Notes: generated from the sequence alone by a model not told the origin. A DNA stretch of 64,000 nt from Isoetes taiwanensis (GCA_021234155.1 JAJEKV010000388.1:62001-126000); one strand, 5' to 3'; shown: positions 1 to 11,429, numbered from the stretch's first letter. Translations and numbers: made by a program.

Positions 1-500
1 TGATTCTGGGCTTGAAACTGTGAAGTTACAGTGGCTGATAACGGGTGGCCGGAAATACCCCAAAAAAAGTCCGGAAATACCACATCCCGGACTCTAAATA
101 CGGCGGTCCCACCATGTATGAGTATTCTCGCCACTAGAATTATCAGTAATATATGAATAAAACAGATAAGTAAAATAGTAGGGCAAACAAAACGGGTTTG
201 ATGAAGTGCATACAATCAGCATCACTCTAATAGAGAAATGTTTCTGTATAATAAGAGATGTCATTCTAAGGTTAAAAATGCTCTGTTTCCTCTTCCTAAC
301 GCGGAAAACAAATGGACGGTGCCATTTCGTGTTCATTCTTTTTTCTCTCTTTCTATCGCCTGGCGCCGAAGCTCTAGTGGGACGTATGACGCTCGTGATA
401 GGTTAGCATTTAGGTGGCGAGTTTTGAGGTTTATGGCGAGTTCTTTGCGTTCTTTCATCTTTGCAACTTTTCCAATGATTTTAAATGCGTTATCTTAGAA
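1..500. other. Intergenic, no gene recognised
   Basis: Short overlapping reading frames on both strands have no recognisable motif. The only structure seen is a short direct repeat of CGGAAATACC near positions 50-82. Confidence 0.5.
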
Positions 501-504
501 AAGT

Positions 505-640
505 CCTCGGGATTTCCAAGATCAAGGACCGTAAACCACCGTTTGGTGGAAATTCTTGGAATATTCCTTATTTATTTATTTTAGGGAACCAAGGGTTTGA
601 ACCATACAGGCGGCGCCGCTTAAACGCCGCCAGAGCAATT
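505..640. repeat. Short foldback-type repeat, related to 6921-6946
   Basis: Positions 531-555 contain the small palindrome CCACC..GGTGG. The reverse complement of this segment occurs at 6921-6946 with one mismatch and one gap. A GC-rich patch (GGCGGCGCCGC, about 609-619) follows and resembles the GC-rich core near 7000. The two copies lie on either side of the LINE at 878-6113, in opposite orientation. A MITE or foldback relic is possible; no clean terminal repeats were found. Confidence 0.35.
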
Positions 641-856
641 CCAGTTCCGTAAAGGCAAGTGGGTCTGCCTTCCGGCAGTTTTTGCATCCATTCTAATCAA
701 GAATAGCAAATCGATATGCAAAACCTGTAGAATCAGGTTAACATCTTGCCTTGACGTCATGGAACAGGAAGGGGTCAGGCATTCTTGCTAGCCCCTGACC
801 TGCAGAATCCGGTCGCGCCTCAATGGCCCTCCTGGAGACTTTCATGCCATGCCGCC

Positions 857-877
857 GATAATGGAGTCCTTGAGCGG
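857..877. repeat. LINE target-site duplication, left copy
   Basis: The 21-bp segment matches 6114-6134 at 19 of 21 positions; both differences are C/T. It sits directly beside the GAATA-repeat tail of the LINE, as expected for a target-site duplication made by target-primed reverse transcription. Confidence 0.75.
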
Positions 878-1084
878 ATAATAGAATAGAATAGAATAGA
901 ATTGTTTTTATCGTCCACGGAGACCAATCGGCGTATGGGACCCAATACAAAAAGCGCAGCAGTCACATTACTGCCCGGATTAAAAACCCCACCAAGGGTT
1001 TTTTCGAGGGAAAACCGCGGCAAAGAATAAGATCGCCGGACATCAATTAAATGGTTGGATCGGGGGGCATCCGAGCCCCTCAAG

Positions 1085-4000
1085 TCAAAGACTTCCTAAT
1101 GTATGATCCGAAAGGAGCGACCGTCTTGCCCGCATCATGTGTAGCGGCTCATCGTGTCTAATCAACCGAGCATAGCGCGGTCCAAATCTGATCATATGCC
1201 GGGCAGCTCTCGAAAGTGTGACACTCATCCTCAATAAAATGGCTCCGGCCCGGGCAAAGACCGACAAACCCTATCTCCGACACGGCTCCCCAATCCATCG
1301 ACCTGCCTTAACCGGAGATGGTGGGCACCAGGCGAATGGAGGCGATATGCCCCGCTTTTTTCATGGGCAGATGTGAACGAGGTAGCTGTGGGCCTCGCTT
1401 CTAATATGGGATTTATGTGTCAGCTTTGTAATGTGTCAGTTTTTGACTTGCTTCAGAGCCCTGGAATCCCAAAGCTTGCCGGAGAAACAAGCATCAAGGT
1501 AACATTCAGCCGCCACGACCTGCCTCTGTTTCTACCTAGATGCACATGTGCTCCTCGGACATTCCATCTAGTTAGCCACCGCACTCTTTTATCCTTCCAA
1601 CAATTCTTTCGTTGTGGTCCCATTGCCACCGATAAGCCAAGCGCGGTAGACGATTATCATCCATATTTACCACCTTCCGGAAATAGACGATGTGTCTATC
1701 AAGGGCCGCCACCCGCGGTGGCAGAAACCCGCCTCCCGCAACAAAATTTGATATGGGACCGCGGATTTCACTCGAAAGTGCCCGTGCTAAGAAGGCCTTC
1801 TCGCACTGTTCTAAGTCGCTCCAAGTAGCTAGGGACACCACCGGCCCTCAGACTTCAACTCGTGACAAAAGAACAAGGCTCTACCAATACCTCGAACAGA
1901 TGTGCTTGATGCCCCCAATCATATAGTTCTGCTCTGGGTTATTGTTCTGCATTGCATAGAGTGCTTTCCAGCCTGCTGCTACACGCAATCTTATGGAAGT
2001 GTCCCAGCATAGTGTAGAAGGAAACTCCACTCCCAAATACTTGTAGGTGGATGTCACCTCCACTTGTTGCCCTCGATAAGGAATGAAGGGGCCTTGGATG
2101 GCGCGAGGATGAGATTAGGACCACCTTGGTCTTGGCCGCATTGACGCTCATGTCCGTGGGTCAGGCAGTAATGTATCCGAGCATCTAAGTGAGACCGCAT
2201 ATCCTCCGGAGTGTGAGCTAAGAGGTCAACATCGCCTGCATAGATGAGTTGTCGATGACCCGATGCAAAAGTTGGGTCCCGCCCCCCCATTGTCCATGAG
2301 CCGTTGTTCCAACCGGTCAATGTACGCATTCAAACAATGTTGGGGAAAGAGGACATCCCTCGGGCGGACCCCAATAACGCTAGTGAATGGTTGTCCCGCC
2401 ATCCCGATTCGCCTGTACAACTCTCGCATAACCCGTGATAATCGCATTTTGCATATCCACGGGAACCTCTAGTTGCCGCAATCTTTCCCCATAACTTTTC
2501 CCCGAGGCACGGTGTCAAAAGCCTTCATAAAGTCATCAAAGCAACAATATTGTGTCCCGCCGACGGTTTTCGCTATCCTCAACCAAAGTCCTCAATGTGA
2601 AGATATGATCAATGGTTGAATGTCGGGTCTGAAACCCCGCTTTGTCCGAGAGCTCGCGACACTGTTGTTTCGCCCACCGGGTCAACTGCTCAATAATGCC
2701 AGCCTAGCAGCTTTGGCAAACAATCAAGATTGACCATGATTGTTCTAATTGGTTGGACTATGTGGATCTCCTCGCCTTGTAAATGGGGACAACTCGCCAG
2801 TGGTCCACTTCTTTGGGGGAATCCTTCCTCAGAGTGCTCGTTGGAACATAGTGGTTAGGACCGGTACCATAGGCTCCCTCGGTCCACTTGAGCAACTCGC
2901 CGCGATACCATCCGTGTAGATTTGCTTTCCCATTGGCCAAACGCCCAGACTTCGGGTAACATCATCTCCTGCGGATTTCTAAATGTCGGACCATTCCGTG
3001 GGGTATGAGTGCTCGTATCCCTTGAGGATCATAGAGTTGCCGCGTGTATTGTTCCCACCGCTCATTAGTGATGTTCCCCGTAGGTCGGGCTGGTTTTCAA
3101 GAACCTTGCGCCAAAAGATTCTAGGATGGCTTTTCAACATGGAAAACATTTCCCTTTGATGACGGTAATGTACCGAGATTTCTTTGCCTTCAAGAAAGCA
3201 CGATAATGTCGTGGTGGCATGTGGGCGCATTGCGTGATCTCGTGGACCGCAGAGCCGCATTTGTATTCCTTACACTCAAAGATCAAACCATCGACACGGG
3301 GAATGTTGCAGTCCCCCGTGATACCTCTCGCATGCTATCCCAAAACATCTTTCTCGCAATGGGGTACCAAGGAGCTCAATCACCGGACCGCTTGTCGCTT
3401 CTAGCTGGGGGTTCGCAAAAATTCCCAAAGGTCATCTATGAGCATATCAACATAATCCTTTGCCCCGCCATAATCCAATCGCAGTTTATCGCGTATACAA
3501 GGAGCTGCCGTGAGGGGGTTCTAGCGACCGCCAAGCCAACCGCAGAGTGGAAGGTGATCCGAAGTCCGCTCTCATCTCTACCGTCAGTTTCACCAAAGTG
3601 GTTGATCAAATGTACATCCCGCCAAATGATCAATAGATAGTCCACCACACTAGATCCTCCACCATTCTCTTGTCTGCCGGTGCACTTACGTGGAGGAAGG
3701 CCACCGTGCGTGCCATTACAAATTACCAAGTCAAAGACACCACATAGTAGAAGCAATCGCCGCCAAAAGCGGTGACCGACTATCATCCGATGTTAGGCGG
3801 GCTGGCGCCTCGCGGGGCGAGCCAGAACACATCCCGAGCCAAAGGATCAAGTCTCATGGGCTGCTCTACTCCTGTCGTGCATTGAAGTCCCCAAGGAGTA
3901 CCACACTACCCAACCGCCTATGTTGTTGTATGTCATCATATAGATCGAGATATGGAGCTAGCCCGCATTCACATCCGAAAGTGGGCATGGTAAAAAGTTG

Positions 4001-4346
4001 TTTTCTCGCATTGGAAAGCAGCAAGCGCCCAAGAAGAGGGGGTTGCCACTACAATTCTGCACCCGCACCCACAAGTACCGGGTTGTGTTCGTCATCTTGT
4101 ATGTGAAGACCGAATCGTGCTAAAGACTCCTGCACAACAAAGTAAACCCTCCATGTTCCCTCTTGCCTGCGGGTGCCTATTGGAAGGCGAGAAATGTTGA
4201 TAGCCTAAAAGATCGTGTAGCCTCAGGTCCCTGCAGGCTCCCATGTCTCCATGAGGAAGATGAGATCCATACCGAAAGAACAGAGTTGAGACTATTTCCC
4301 TCGGGCCATGGGAAACCTCACAACCTGTGAGACCACACCAAGGCAC
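1085..4346 (-). pseudogene. LINE copy A ORF2: endonuclease and reverse transcriptase, frame-broken
   Basis: Read on the minus strand, several frames join to give an APE endonuclease and a reverse transcriptase. The endonuclease start (about 4330-4220) carries a segment reading FLMETWEP. A GDFNAR motif lies at about 3870-3900 and a SVVDYLL segment at about 3640. The RT part (2054-2450) matches copy B through IGVR, YIDRLEQRLMDNGG and the catalytic box. The catalytic box reads YAGD instead of YADD at about 2240, so the first catalytic Asp is replaced by Gly. Frame changes occur every 100-300 bases. This is a dead copy of a protein that in life would nick target DNA and copy its own RNA into it. 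Confidence 0.8.
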
Positions 4347-6088
4347 ATTCCCTATTTGTTAGCAGCAGAGGCATGCGCAGCATTGAGTTGTGGGGAAGAG
4401 TGGGAAGCTGGGTAGCCCAGTCATGTGGACAGGAGAAGGAGGGGTTGGGGCGAGTGAGAAGTGTTAGGAGTTGGGGGGCATAAGGAATGAGGAGTAGTGG
4501 CGCGGGCAACAGGGCATGGGGCTGGAGCGGAGACGGTGGAGGAGCATGATCGAGGAGGTGGGGCTGCAGCCAATGGCCCGGAGGGTGAGCAACATTCGGT
4601 GAAAAAATGTGCATTCTCGAACTAGTCCCGCAGCTCCTCCTTGACAGCCGATGCCTCAACCTTGGTGAGCTCACGCCGCGGACTCTTGTTGCATCATGCG
4701 AGGTCTCGGGTCCACATACAAGGATGTTCCCTTCAATTGCTTGCTCGGCGCAAGATGGCATCCCGTGCATTGCATATCTCGCTATCGCGGAATATGACAA
4801 TACGGCTTGTAGGCGTAACGCTGAGCACCATGACGATCGCTCGAGCAATGAGGCAACGTCATACGCATTGATGATCTCAGACCGAGTCGGTGAATGAGAT
4901 TCTCTCCCTCTTCTTCCGCAGGCTACCTGATCACCAAATTATGACCTCTCCGTCAAGCTCACTAAGCTCACGTGGATCAACGCTTGCTGGAACAAGCATG
5001 TACCGGCCGATGTCTCGTGGAGTTGAAGGGCTTATCCGATGTCCATGAACAGGAGGGTCCCGCTACGGGAGGAATGGGAAGTAGGGCGCCGTGGTGCCTC
5101 GGCCCAGACCGACTTCGCATGGGTGCTTGAGCATGGGTGGCATTCCGAGGTGCCCGAGATTGCCTCTCCCGCATGTCGAAGCCGAGAGTCGCCTTCGCTG
5201 GAATTGTTTTGCCCAACTCCGATACAATTTTGTAAGGCCTCGGTGCATTGGCATGGAGTCCTTCCCCCCTGGATTGTAGCTTCAGAGCTCGTGCCTCTTG
5301 CTCTTGAACAAGGGAATGTCTGCTCCAACTTCAGATCCTAGAGGCAATTACATCATCCGTCGATGTGAAGGTGATCTCCATTGTGCTGATCTTGTTCAAG
5401 GGTTACTTGTAGCAACCGACTTTCAAGTAGTTGCTATCTGAAATGCCCCCCGAGAGGCAATGACATCCGCAAATCCGATCGAAGACGGAGATATCAAAGG
5501 ACCATCTCCCCGCTTCAATTCTCTCCTTGTCCCTTCATTATAACTTCATCTCTCGGTAGACATGGTGTCTATTTGTGCCCGGAGGCCGCCAGAAGAGTCA
5601 AGCTATCCCGCCTTTCAAACCGCAACAAGCTAATATCGCCAAGCAATTGTTGCACTTTGGGGTCTCAATGCCCGCAAACCGTTGCTTTACTATAGCCGCT
5701 GCTTCTAAGCACTTGGGGATGGAGGCTTGCTGCTCTTCCCCGCCAGTGTGAGATCCGAGTGGTGTGGGATCCTCAACTATCGCCTGCGGTTTGTCTCCAC
5801 CTCTCATGGCATGACCTGGAAAGCATCCTTGTGGGAATCGGGCTGGCCCGAGGTCTCGCGAAAGCCGGGTCTCTCGACCGCCGCCTACCGAGCAGCTTGC
5901 CGCCCGAGCCTTTGCACGAGCCTCCTTCTTCATGGAAGAGGCTTCTCCCTTTGGTCCTGACTGCTAGGTCGAGGTCTCTTGCGCGGTGGGCCGCCTGTAT
6001 GCTCCTCCCAAGTGGGCATGTCAGGCAGCTGTGTCTAAGTCTGGGTCTGGTTCTCGAGTTGGGTTGGGGATGTCCTAAGAGTATCCAT
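4347..6088 (-). pseudogene. LINE copy A ORF1-like region, decayed
   Basis: A likely ORF1 begins with ATG at 6088 (minus), about 25 bases inside the element boundary. It opens with MDTLRTSPTQLENQTQT and then meets TAG where CAG (Gln) would continue the Q/T-rich run. Further on there is a basic, proline-rich stretch (GGPPRKRPRP) and a Cys-containing segment PKCNNCLAILACCG at about 5600-5660. The stretch 4380-4600 is low-complexity and proline-rich when translated on minus. An RNA-binding ORF1 is expected at this place in a LINE, but no defined domain could be named. Confidence 0.5.
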
Positions 6089-6113
6089 GGAGTTCTTGAG
6101 CTATGTTGCTGCG

Positions 6114-6134
6114 GATAATGGAGTTCTTGAGTGG
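6114..6134. repeat. LINE target-site duplication, right copy
   Basis: Partner of 857-877, next to the 5' end of LINE copy A. A third, partial copy of its core (ATGGAGTTCTTGAG) lies just inside the element at about 6087-6100. Confidence 0.75.
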
Positions 6135-6392
6135 TTTTACTTCCTGCAAAAGCTCAGTTTTGCTTGAATGGATTTGAATAATCCCCTGTTTCTTCCGATG
6201 GCATTTTCTGTTGCAATCTGAGGGAGCCAGGAGTCTCATTGCTAGTCGACGGAGCGGACGGTCTCAAATGCCAGGCAAAACAGGGGCCCTTGCCGATTAA
6301 ATCTTGCATTCAAGATCTTCTAGTCCGTTCAGAGCAGCGATGCAACCTTTAGGTATTGTTCTGCATGATTCAGTCTTTCTTCACATAACAGA

Positions 6393-6450
6393 GCTCGCCT
6401 CTTTCTTCGCAGGTAATATTTTGCTTACGGCTCGCCTCGTTCTTCGCAGG
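6393..6450. repeat. Two 21-bp direct repeats, 37 bp apart
   Basis: Positions 6393-6413 and 6430-6450 are the same 21 bases with one difference and both end in TTCGCAGG. On the minus strand they read EERGE-like. They could be a duplicated remnant of an aldo-keto reductase second exon, but this is weak. Confidence 0.5.
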
Positions 6451-6523
6451 TATGCACTAGCTGTCTATTGTTAGTGAAGCTTCAACTTGCATAACGAAAA
6501 AATTAAGGGGAAAAAACTCATAC

Positions 6524-6827
6524 CTACAGCGGCCTCGTTTTCGTATAAATGGGCGGTGTCGATATAACGATATCCAAGCTTGAGAGCAGCCGGAACCGCC
6601 TGCATGACCTCTTTGGGACTCATCTACCATACTCCAAGTCCGAGCTTAGGGATTTGAATGTCCACACCTGCTCCTACATTTACAAGCTCCAGGCATCCGC
6701 ACTCCAGCTCCATTATTTCTGTTTGTGATTGTGTTGTGTCCGAGGCAATTTTCCATTTCAAGATCTCCTGTTTTTGTAGATCTTCTAAGCTTGTTCTAAG
6801 TCTATTTTTTGGTAGTAGCAGAGCCAT
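6524..6827 (-). pseudogene. Aldo-keto reductase, first exon with an in-frame stop
   Basis: On the minus strand an ATG at 6827 opens a frame that ends in the N-terminal aldo-keto reductase signature. It reads IPKLGLGVW (about 6630-6655), then a TAG stop (6624-6626), then in the same frame SPKEVMQAVPAALKLGYRYI and DTAHLYENEAAV, up to a good splice donor (GTAG|GTATGAG) at 6524. The family normally has Gln after VW, so TAG is readily explained as CAG to TAG. The catalytic Asp and Tyr (D-x4-Y in DTAHLY) are present. The enzymes use NADPH to reduce carbonyls in the cytosol or plastid. No later exons are convincing and the LINE copy A insertion starts 390 bp downstream, so this is most likely a disrupted pseudogene. 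The first 40 residues before the signature are unusual. Confidence 0.75.
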
Positions 6828-6920
6828 CGGATTCAGAAGGGAGCATTTTATCTGAATTTAAAAAGATCAGCACAGAAATCCCTCTAAACACACACAAATC
6901 AGCTCTTTGAGCCAAGCACG

Positions 6921-7082
6921 GAATTTCCACCAAACCGGCGGTTTACGTTTGGTAGCCGCCAGGTTTTCGGGGTTTCCAGCGATAAACTGGGCAGGCAACA
7001 GCGCCGTTCACGGTAACGCCACTCGCGGCAGCGCCGCCTGCTCGGTTTACCGCTGGAAACCCCTCAAACCTAGCGGTTACCT
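6921..7082. repeat. GC-rich imperfect inverted repeat (foldback/MITE-like)
   Basis: Positions 6961-6996 and 7036-7071 form a 36-bp inverted repeat with about five mismatches around a GC-rich loop. Weaker pairing extends outward to about 6950 and 7082. The outer left part (6921-6946) is shared with 531-555. No target-site duplication or transposase is visible. Confidence 0.6.
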
Positions 7083-7569
7083 AGCACATAATATCTACAC
7101 GTCAATCCATATATTGCAGCTTTTAGAATACGTATGCATCATAGGCTAAAAATACACCTGTGCAACTGAAATTACACTACAGCTATTGAACAACATAATC
7201 AACAAAGGCAACAAATGAAAATAATATTATTCGGGGTATAACAAACATATATGACTAACTTTAACATTTGCATTTGAACAACTCAAGTAACTTACAAGTC
7301 TCAAACTGATGGCTTGCAGTAGAATACTCAAACAAGAAGGAAAGCACACTTATTGAAAGCTTTCAATATAGAAAAGAGGGTAGAAGCAGGTATTGCTATT
7401 GAAATGCACTATGCAAATGTGTTTTTATGAACCTTGTATAACTATCACTGTTGTTAAAAAAGTCGTTTTTTATTTTTATTTTTAAAGTATCTATATAAAA
7501 ATCCTCACGTAAATAAAAAAAATTGCACATTCTTTGCAATGCTTGATTGAACATATGACCATATCGATA
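7083..7569. other. AT-rich intergenic, nothing recognised
   Basis: No coding motif, RNA gene or clear repeat was found here. Confidence 0.4.
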
Positions 7570-8021
7570 AATTCAGAAAGTTGGTGGAACAATTGTCAGC
7601 AGCCGGGGCACGGTGGAGAAAGAACAATTACGTGTTATGTTGTTCGGCATGATGTCTCACGATTTTGGCAACTATAGTCAATGTTCTTTAACAAAGAAGA
7701 TTTGGCTTTTGAAAGTGCATGTATATCATTAAAAGACATGTTCGAAAAGTGAAGCATGAGGTTGTTCCCCGGAGGGAAAAGCTTTAGTTGTTCATACCAC
7801 TTCCGATGAGCAAATTCTTACAGGTTCCCGACGTGGTAGCCTAGTGATGGTGAAAAGGCTTTTTATATGGCATATAAAAAGTTTAAAAAAGAAGCATATA
7901 TTCCAAGACGGAATTTTTCTGCTCAACGTGATTCTAGTGGCGGCTTTTTCGATGGCACGAATCGTGCTTTTCCCCGGGTTAATGGCAATAAGGACCGTGC
8001 ATGTTCCTTTTGTGGCAAGTT

Positions 8022-8496
8022 GTGAAGCGAGTTCTTCGTTATTTAAAAGGCACTAACAATTATGGACTTTTCTACAGAAAGCAAGACCACCATACTTGTC
8101 TTACTCTCTATGATTATACTGATGTTGATTGGGCTGGAGATAATGACACTTGAGATCTACTAGCGGGGCTTGTTTTTTCATTGATAAATCTCTTGTTTCC
8201 TGGTTAGTAAGAAGCAACATTGTGCTACTGTGTCCTCAACTGAAGCTGAGTATGTTGCTGCCTCTTTAGCAAGTCGGGAACTTGTTTGGTTGCGAAGAAT
8301 CTTGGAACGTTTTCAACAAGTGCAATTGGAGACGACACGACTATTATGTGATAACCATGGTACCATCAATTTGTCTCAAGATGAAGTCTTACACTCTAAA
8401 TGTAAGCAAATTGAAGTCCATTATCATTATGTGAAGCTGGAGGTAAAGAAAAGGACAATTGCCTTGGACTATTGCACGGCTGACTCTATGGGTTAA
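8022..8496 (+). pseudogene. Copia RNase H domain
   Basis: The best preserved part is 8230-8496, with SSTEAEYVAASLASRE, then WLRRIL, LLCDNHGTINLSQ and HSKCKQIEVHYHYV. These are the standard closing motifs of plant Ty1/copia RNase H, including the acidic residues in STEAEY and CDN. Upstream, 8046-8230 carries YTDVDWAGD in another frame and has two stops, so the domain is frame-broken. It would normally degrade the RNA strand of the element's RNA:DNA hybrid. Confidence 0.85.
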
Positions 8497-8578
8497 TACT
8501 TTCCATCTGGCCTTTTGAAGCCTGTAAGAAGGTCTATGTACCAGTTTTTTATATTAGTAGAAAATCTAGCCTTCAATT

Positions 8579-8600
8579 AAAAAAAAAAAAAAAAAAAAAA
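8579..8600 (+). other. A22 tract ending the copia derivative
   Basis: Twenty-two consecutive A residues directly follow the copia 3' region. Confidence 0.8.
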
Positions 8601-8714
8601 TCATATGAAACAACTAAGCTATAAAAGAAACCAACACTGAGAACGGATCTAATGTCCATAGATTTGGAGAAGAAGAATGTATCAGATGAAATCATATAGA
8701 CACTGTAAAAAGCC

Positions 8715-8786
8715 TAAGGTATAACGAACCCATGCGGTACAAGTGTTATCTAAGGTATAACGAACCCATGCGGTACAAGTGTTATC
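8715..8786. repeat. Perfect 36-bp tandem duplication
   Basis: Units 8715-8750 and 8751-8786 are identical, implying a recent slippage or duplication event. Confidence 0.95.
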
Positions 8787-9789
8787 TACCAGATGCATAC
8801 GACCACATATTACCAGAATATTATGTATCAAACATACTGTTTAGAATGTTGCCGAAAGAAACTATATGAATGAAACTCTATAGAAATCTCAAGAATAGAC
8901 GAGATGAAAATATTTAACGAGAATATCATCCACCAAAATACACATAGAGCATCACATACCAAGAATATAACAAAGAAAAATGATCATATAGACCTATGTG
9001 CAATGCAACGTAAAAAGATGCATAAACACTTTTCGAGCACATTGTTGACCCAAGCCTCAACTAAATGCATAAACTCCACCAGAATATGCAGATATTAAAG
9101 AAGACGAAGAAAGAGTCTCTTAAAGGCTGATTATCGTCCTAAACCCATAGAACATGCCAAATGTGCAATCCTCAAAGCCAAAGCGAGCATAACAATCAGT
9201 AAGATGTGTAGAGAGAGCAAGATTAAAGGAAAGGCGTGAATAAATGTGAACTCAGTCAAGGTCATGTAAGAAGATGCGGTGCATCAAGTTCACAAATGCC
9301 AATTAGAAAACCAACCACAAGTACAAAACCAATCCTACTTAAACACGATGGCCTCCAATTATTTGAAAATCCAAGAAAAAAAAAGGACGGTCAACAAAGA
9401 AGATGTTCAAATGAAAGTGGAAGCACAGAGGTGAGAACAACAATGTATAAATTAGCCTATTAAGGAAATATTCAAAGGGCAACATATCACGCCTAGCTAT
9501 TCAAAGTAAGAGGTATCTTGGAACGATTCGTTGATGATCATTGCAAAATTATTTTCAAAGTGCCCGCAGATTCAGAGTTTGAGTACAACGCAATAGTTTT
9601 TCCTTTAGTAAGTCACATTGTAGCAGAATAGCTTTGACTCTCTGGATCTATCTCTGTCTTTGCTGTCTATGGAAGCTTCCTTTCTGTATTCTTGTTTCTA
9701 CTTTCTGCTTGAATATGTCTTGAGTGGCTCGTATGTATCTTAATGCTTTATCTTCTATTCTTATTGCATCTCCTTCAATATTACTGAGA
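8787..9789. other. AT-rich intergenic, nothing recognised
   Basis: A/T-rich sequence with short, motif-free reading frames. A pyrimidine-rich section (about 9640-9770) precedes the LINE copy B boundary. Confidence 0.4.
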
Positions 9790-9794
9790 AGCAG

Positions 9795-10421
9795 TTGACA
9801 TCATGGGCAGAACATACTGGTGTACGTGCTGTAGGACAGGCAGGCTTTCGTCCATGCCATTCTACAATAGACCATATTTTCACATTGCGCATGCTTATTG
9901 AACATAGTCGAAGTCTGAAACAAGACCTCTATATATGCTTTGTGGATTTTACTTCTGCTTTTGATACGCATTACCCGCCGAGCTTCTTTGGCGGTAACTG
10001 CTGGGCACCCTGGGTTCCACAAGATCTTCAAAATGCAGTTTATCGGCTCTATGAAAGGGTTTTTGCCAAATTTCCAGCGTCAGGTACTCAAATCACTAGC
10101 AATATTGGAGTTCGTCAGGGTTGCCCTTTATCTCCTACACTCTTTGGCTTGTACATTGATCAATTGGAAGAATGGCTTGATAATCATGGCGGCGAAGGTC
10201 CACATTTGGCACACTATATCATTAGGCAACTTATGTATGCTGATGATGTTTCCTTCGCACATACCGCCGCTAGTATCAAAGCAACATTTACATGCCCCCG
10301 GTTTTGTGAGAACATTGAGGTTTTGCGTGTTAATCTCCAAAAGACCAAGCTTTTGGTAGTTCAATCTTTCGTCACAATGTTCCCCTTATGCACTATGATA
10401 GCCACGAAGTTGAAGTTGTAG
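9795..10421 (+). pseudogene. LINE copy B reverse transcriptase
   Basis: The open frame covers RT motifs: GQAGFRPCHSTIDHIFTLRM (motif 2a region), CFVDFTSAFDT (motif A, catalytic Asp), IGVRQGCPLSPTLF (motif B) and LMYADDVSF (motif C) at about 10221-10247. Copy C shows that the segment at about 9965-10030 has shifted frame and returned. Of the three copies only this one keeps the YADD box. The frame is lost after about 10421 and more stops follow, so it cannot make a complete protein. A Cys/His-rich post-RT segment lies around 11180-11280. Confidence 0.85.
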
Positions 10422-11429
10422 ATAGCTACAAGTATCTTGGTGTAGAATTACGTAAGAACACACTTTGGGGAGCATGTATTACCAAAGCCGGTGGTCAGCT
10501 TTTGGATGGAGAGCACTCTATGCAATGCAAAACAATTGTTTTTATGAGAAATTCATGATTGGCCACGCGGAAAGCCCACTTGTTTAGGGCTTTGGTAGAG
10601 CCTGTTTTCTTATCGTCGAAGTGTGGGGGCTGCCATTAGTGTGCTAGTGCTTGGGAGAGCTTGGGCGGGTGCAAAAAGTCCTTTCTCACTACCTCCGGAG
10701 TTAAAACAGCGGTGCCCTATGCTATTCTTTTTACGAGAGGCGGGTTTTGGCCTCTTCAACATTACGCCATGGCCTTGTCTCTCACTATATCCGCAAGGTG
10801 CACCACATGGATGATGTTAGGTATCCTGTTCTTGCACTTGCCATGGCTGAATCTCCGGCGTTTGAAGCGATGTTGGAAAGAGCATTGCACTACATGGTTT
10901 GCCCATTGGTACGTGCAATCGGAAACCGCCTCGATGCTTGCCGATTCGATCCCGAGCTTTTGCAACAATATCTCAATGGTCGTTTTTCTCAAAGATATGG
11001 GACCGGGATTACTTTGGCCCAAGTGAAAACTGGGTCATTATCATGCACACATAAATCCCACCTTGACACGGGGCCCCAAGCTTATTTGCTTGCTTCATTG
11101 TCCGGGAACAAGCTTGTAGCTATTGCATCAATTATACGGGGTCCCACAAATTACTGGATTGAGACGGGTAGATGGGGCGGCCGCAAGAATTGCCGCGAAG
11201 CGAGATTATGTGCATGTTGCCGGTTGTGTTATTGAAGATGAAAGCCATACTCTTACGAGTTGCCTCGCTTTTGAGATAGTCGGGAATCATTTTTTAACCT
11301 TAGCATTCCATTCCACGCTTCCACAACTTCTCAGAGCACCATCTGTGCATGACTTGGCATTATACATACTTGAGGTTCTAGATAAACGTCTGCAATTCAT
11401 CGAGGCCCTCGTTAGTCATTATCTACGCT

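Larger units (their letters stand above)
878..6113 (-). mobile_element. Full-length, decayed LINE retrotransposon (copy A)
   Basis: A non-LTR retrotransposon on the minus strand. Its 3' end is a GAATA pentanucleotide tail (about 878-905 read on plus) preceded by a 3' UTR that is conserved in copies B (9790-11590) and C (16752-18285). Moving toward its 5' end there are the post-RT region, reverse transcriptase (about 1880-3260), APE-type endonuclease (about 3436-4330) and an ORF1-like region (to 6088). Near-identical 21-bp direct repeats at 857-877 and 6114-6134 mark both ends, so this 5.2-kb copy is probably complete in length. The reading frames are broken by many 1-3 nt indels and stops, so it is not active. 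The RTE/jockey-like layout and simple-repeat tail are inferred from sequence; the exact clade is unassigned. Confidence 0.85.
7570..8600 (+). mobile_element. Ty1/copia deletion derivative with poly(A) tail
   Basis: This is a copia-type remnant on the plus strand. The left part (about 7570-8019) resembles gag and ends in the first half of a zinc knuckle (ACSFCGK at about 7998-8019). It is followed without a break by the start of copia RNase H (VKRVLRYLKGTNNYG, from about 8022). Protease, integrase and most of the reverse transcriptase are therefore missing. The RNase H part runs to about 8496. After a short 3' stretch there is a run of 22 A residues (8579-8600). No LTRs were recognised. The A tail suggests retroposition of a shortened RNA, but a chance A-run cannot be excluded. 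Confidence 0.7.

Noticed and set aside
206-498. Overlapping open frames
   Set aside because: No domain, no splice context and AT/GC bias typical of chance frames.
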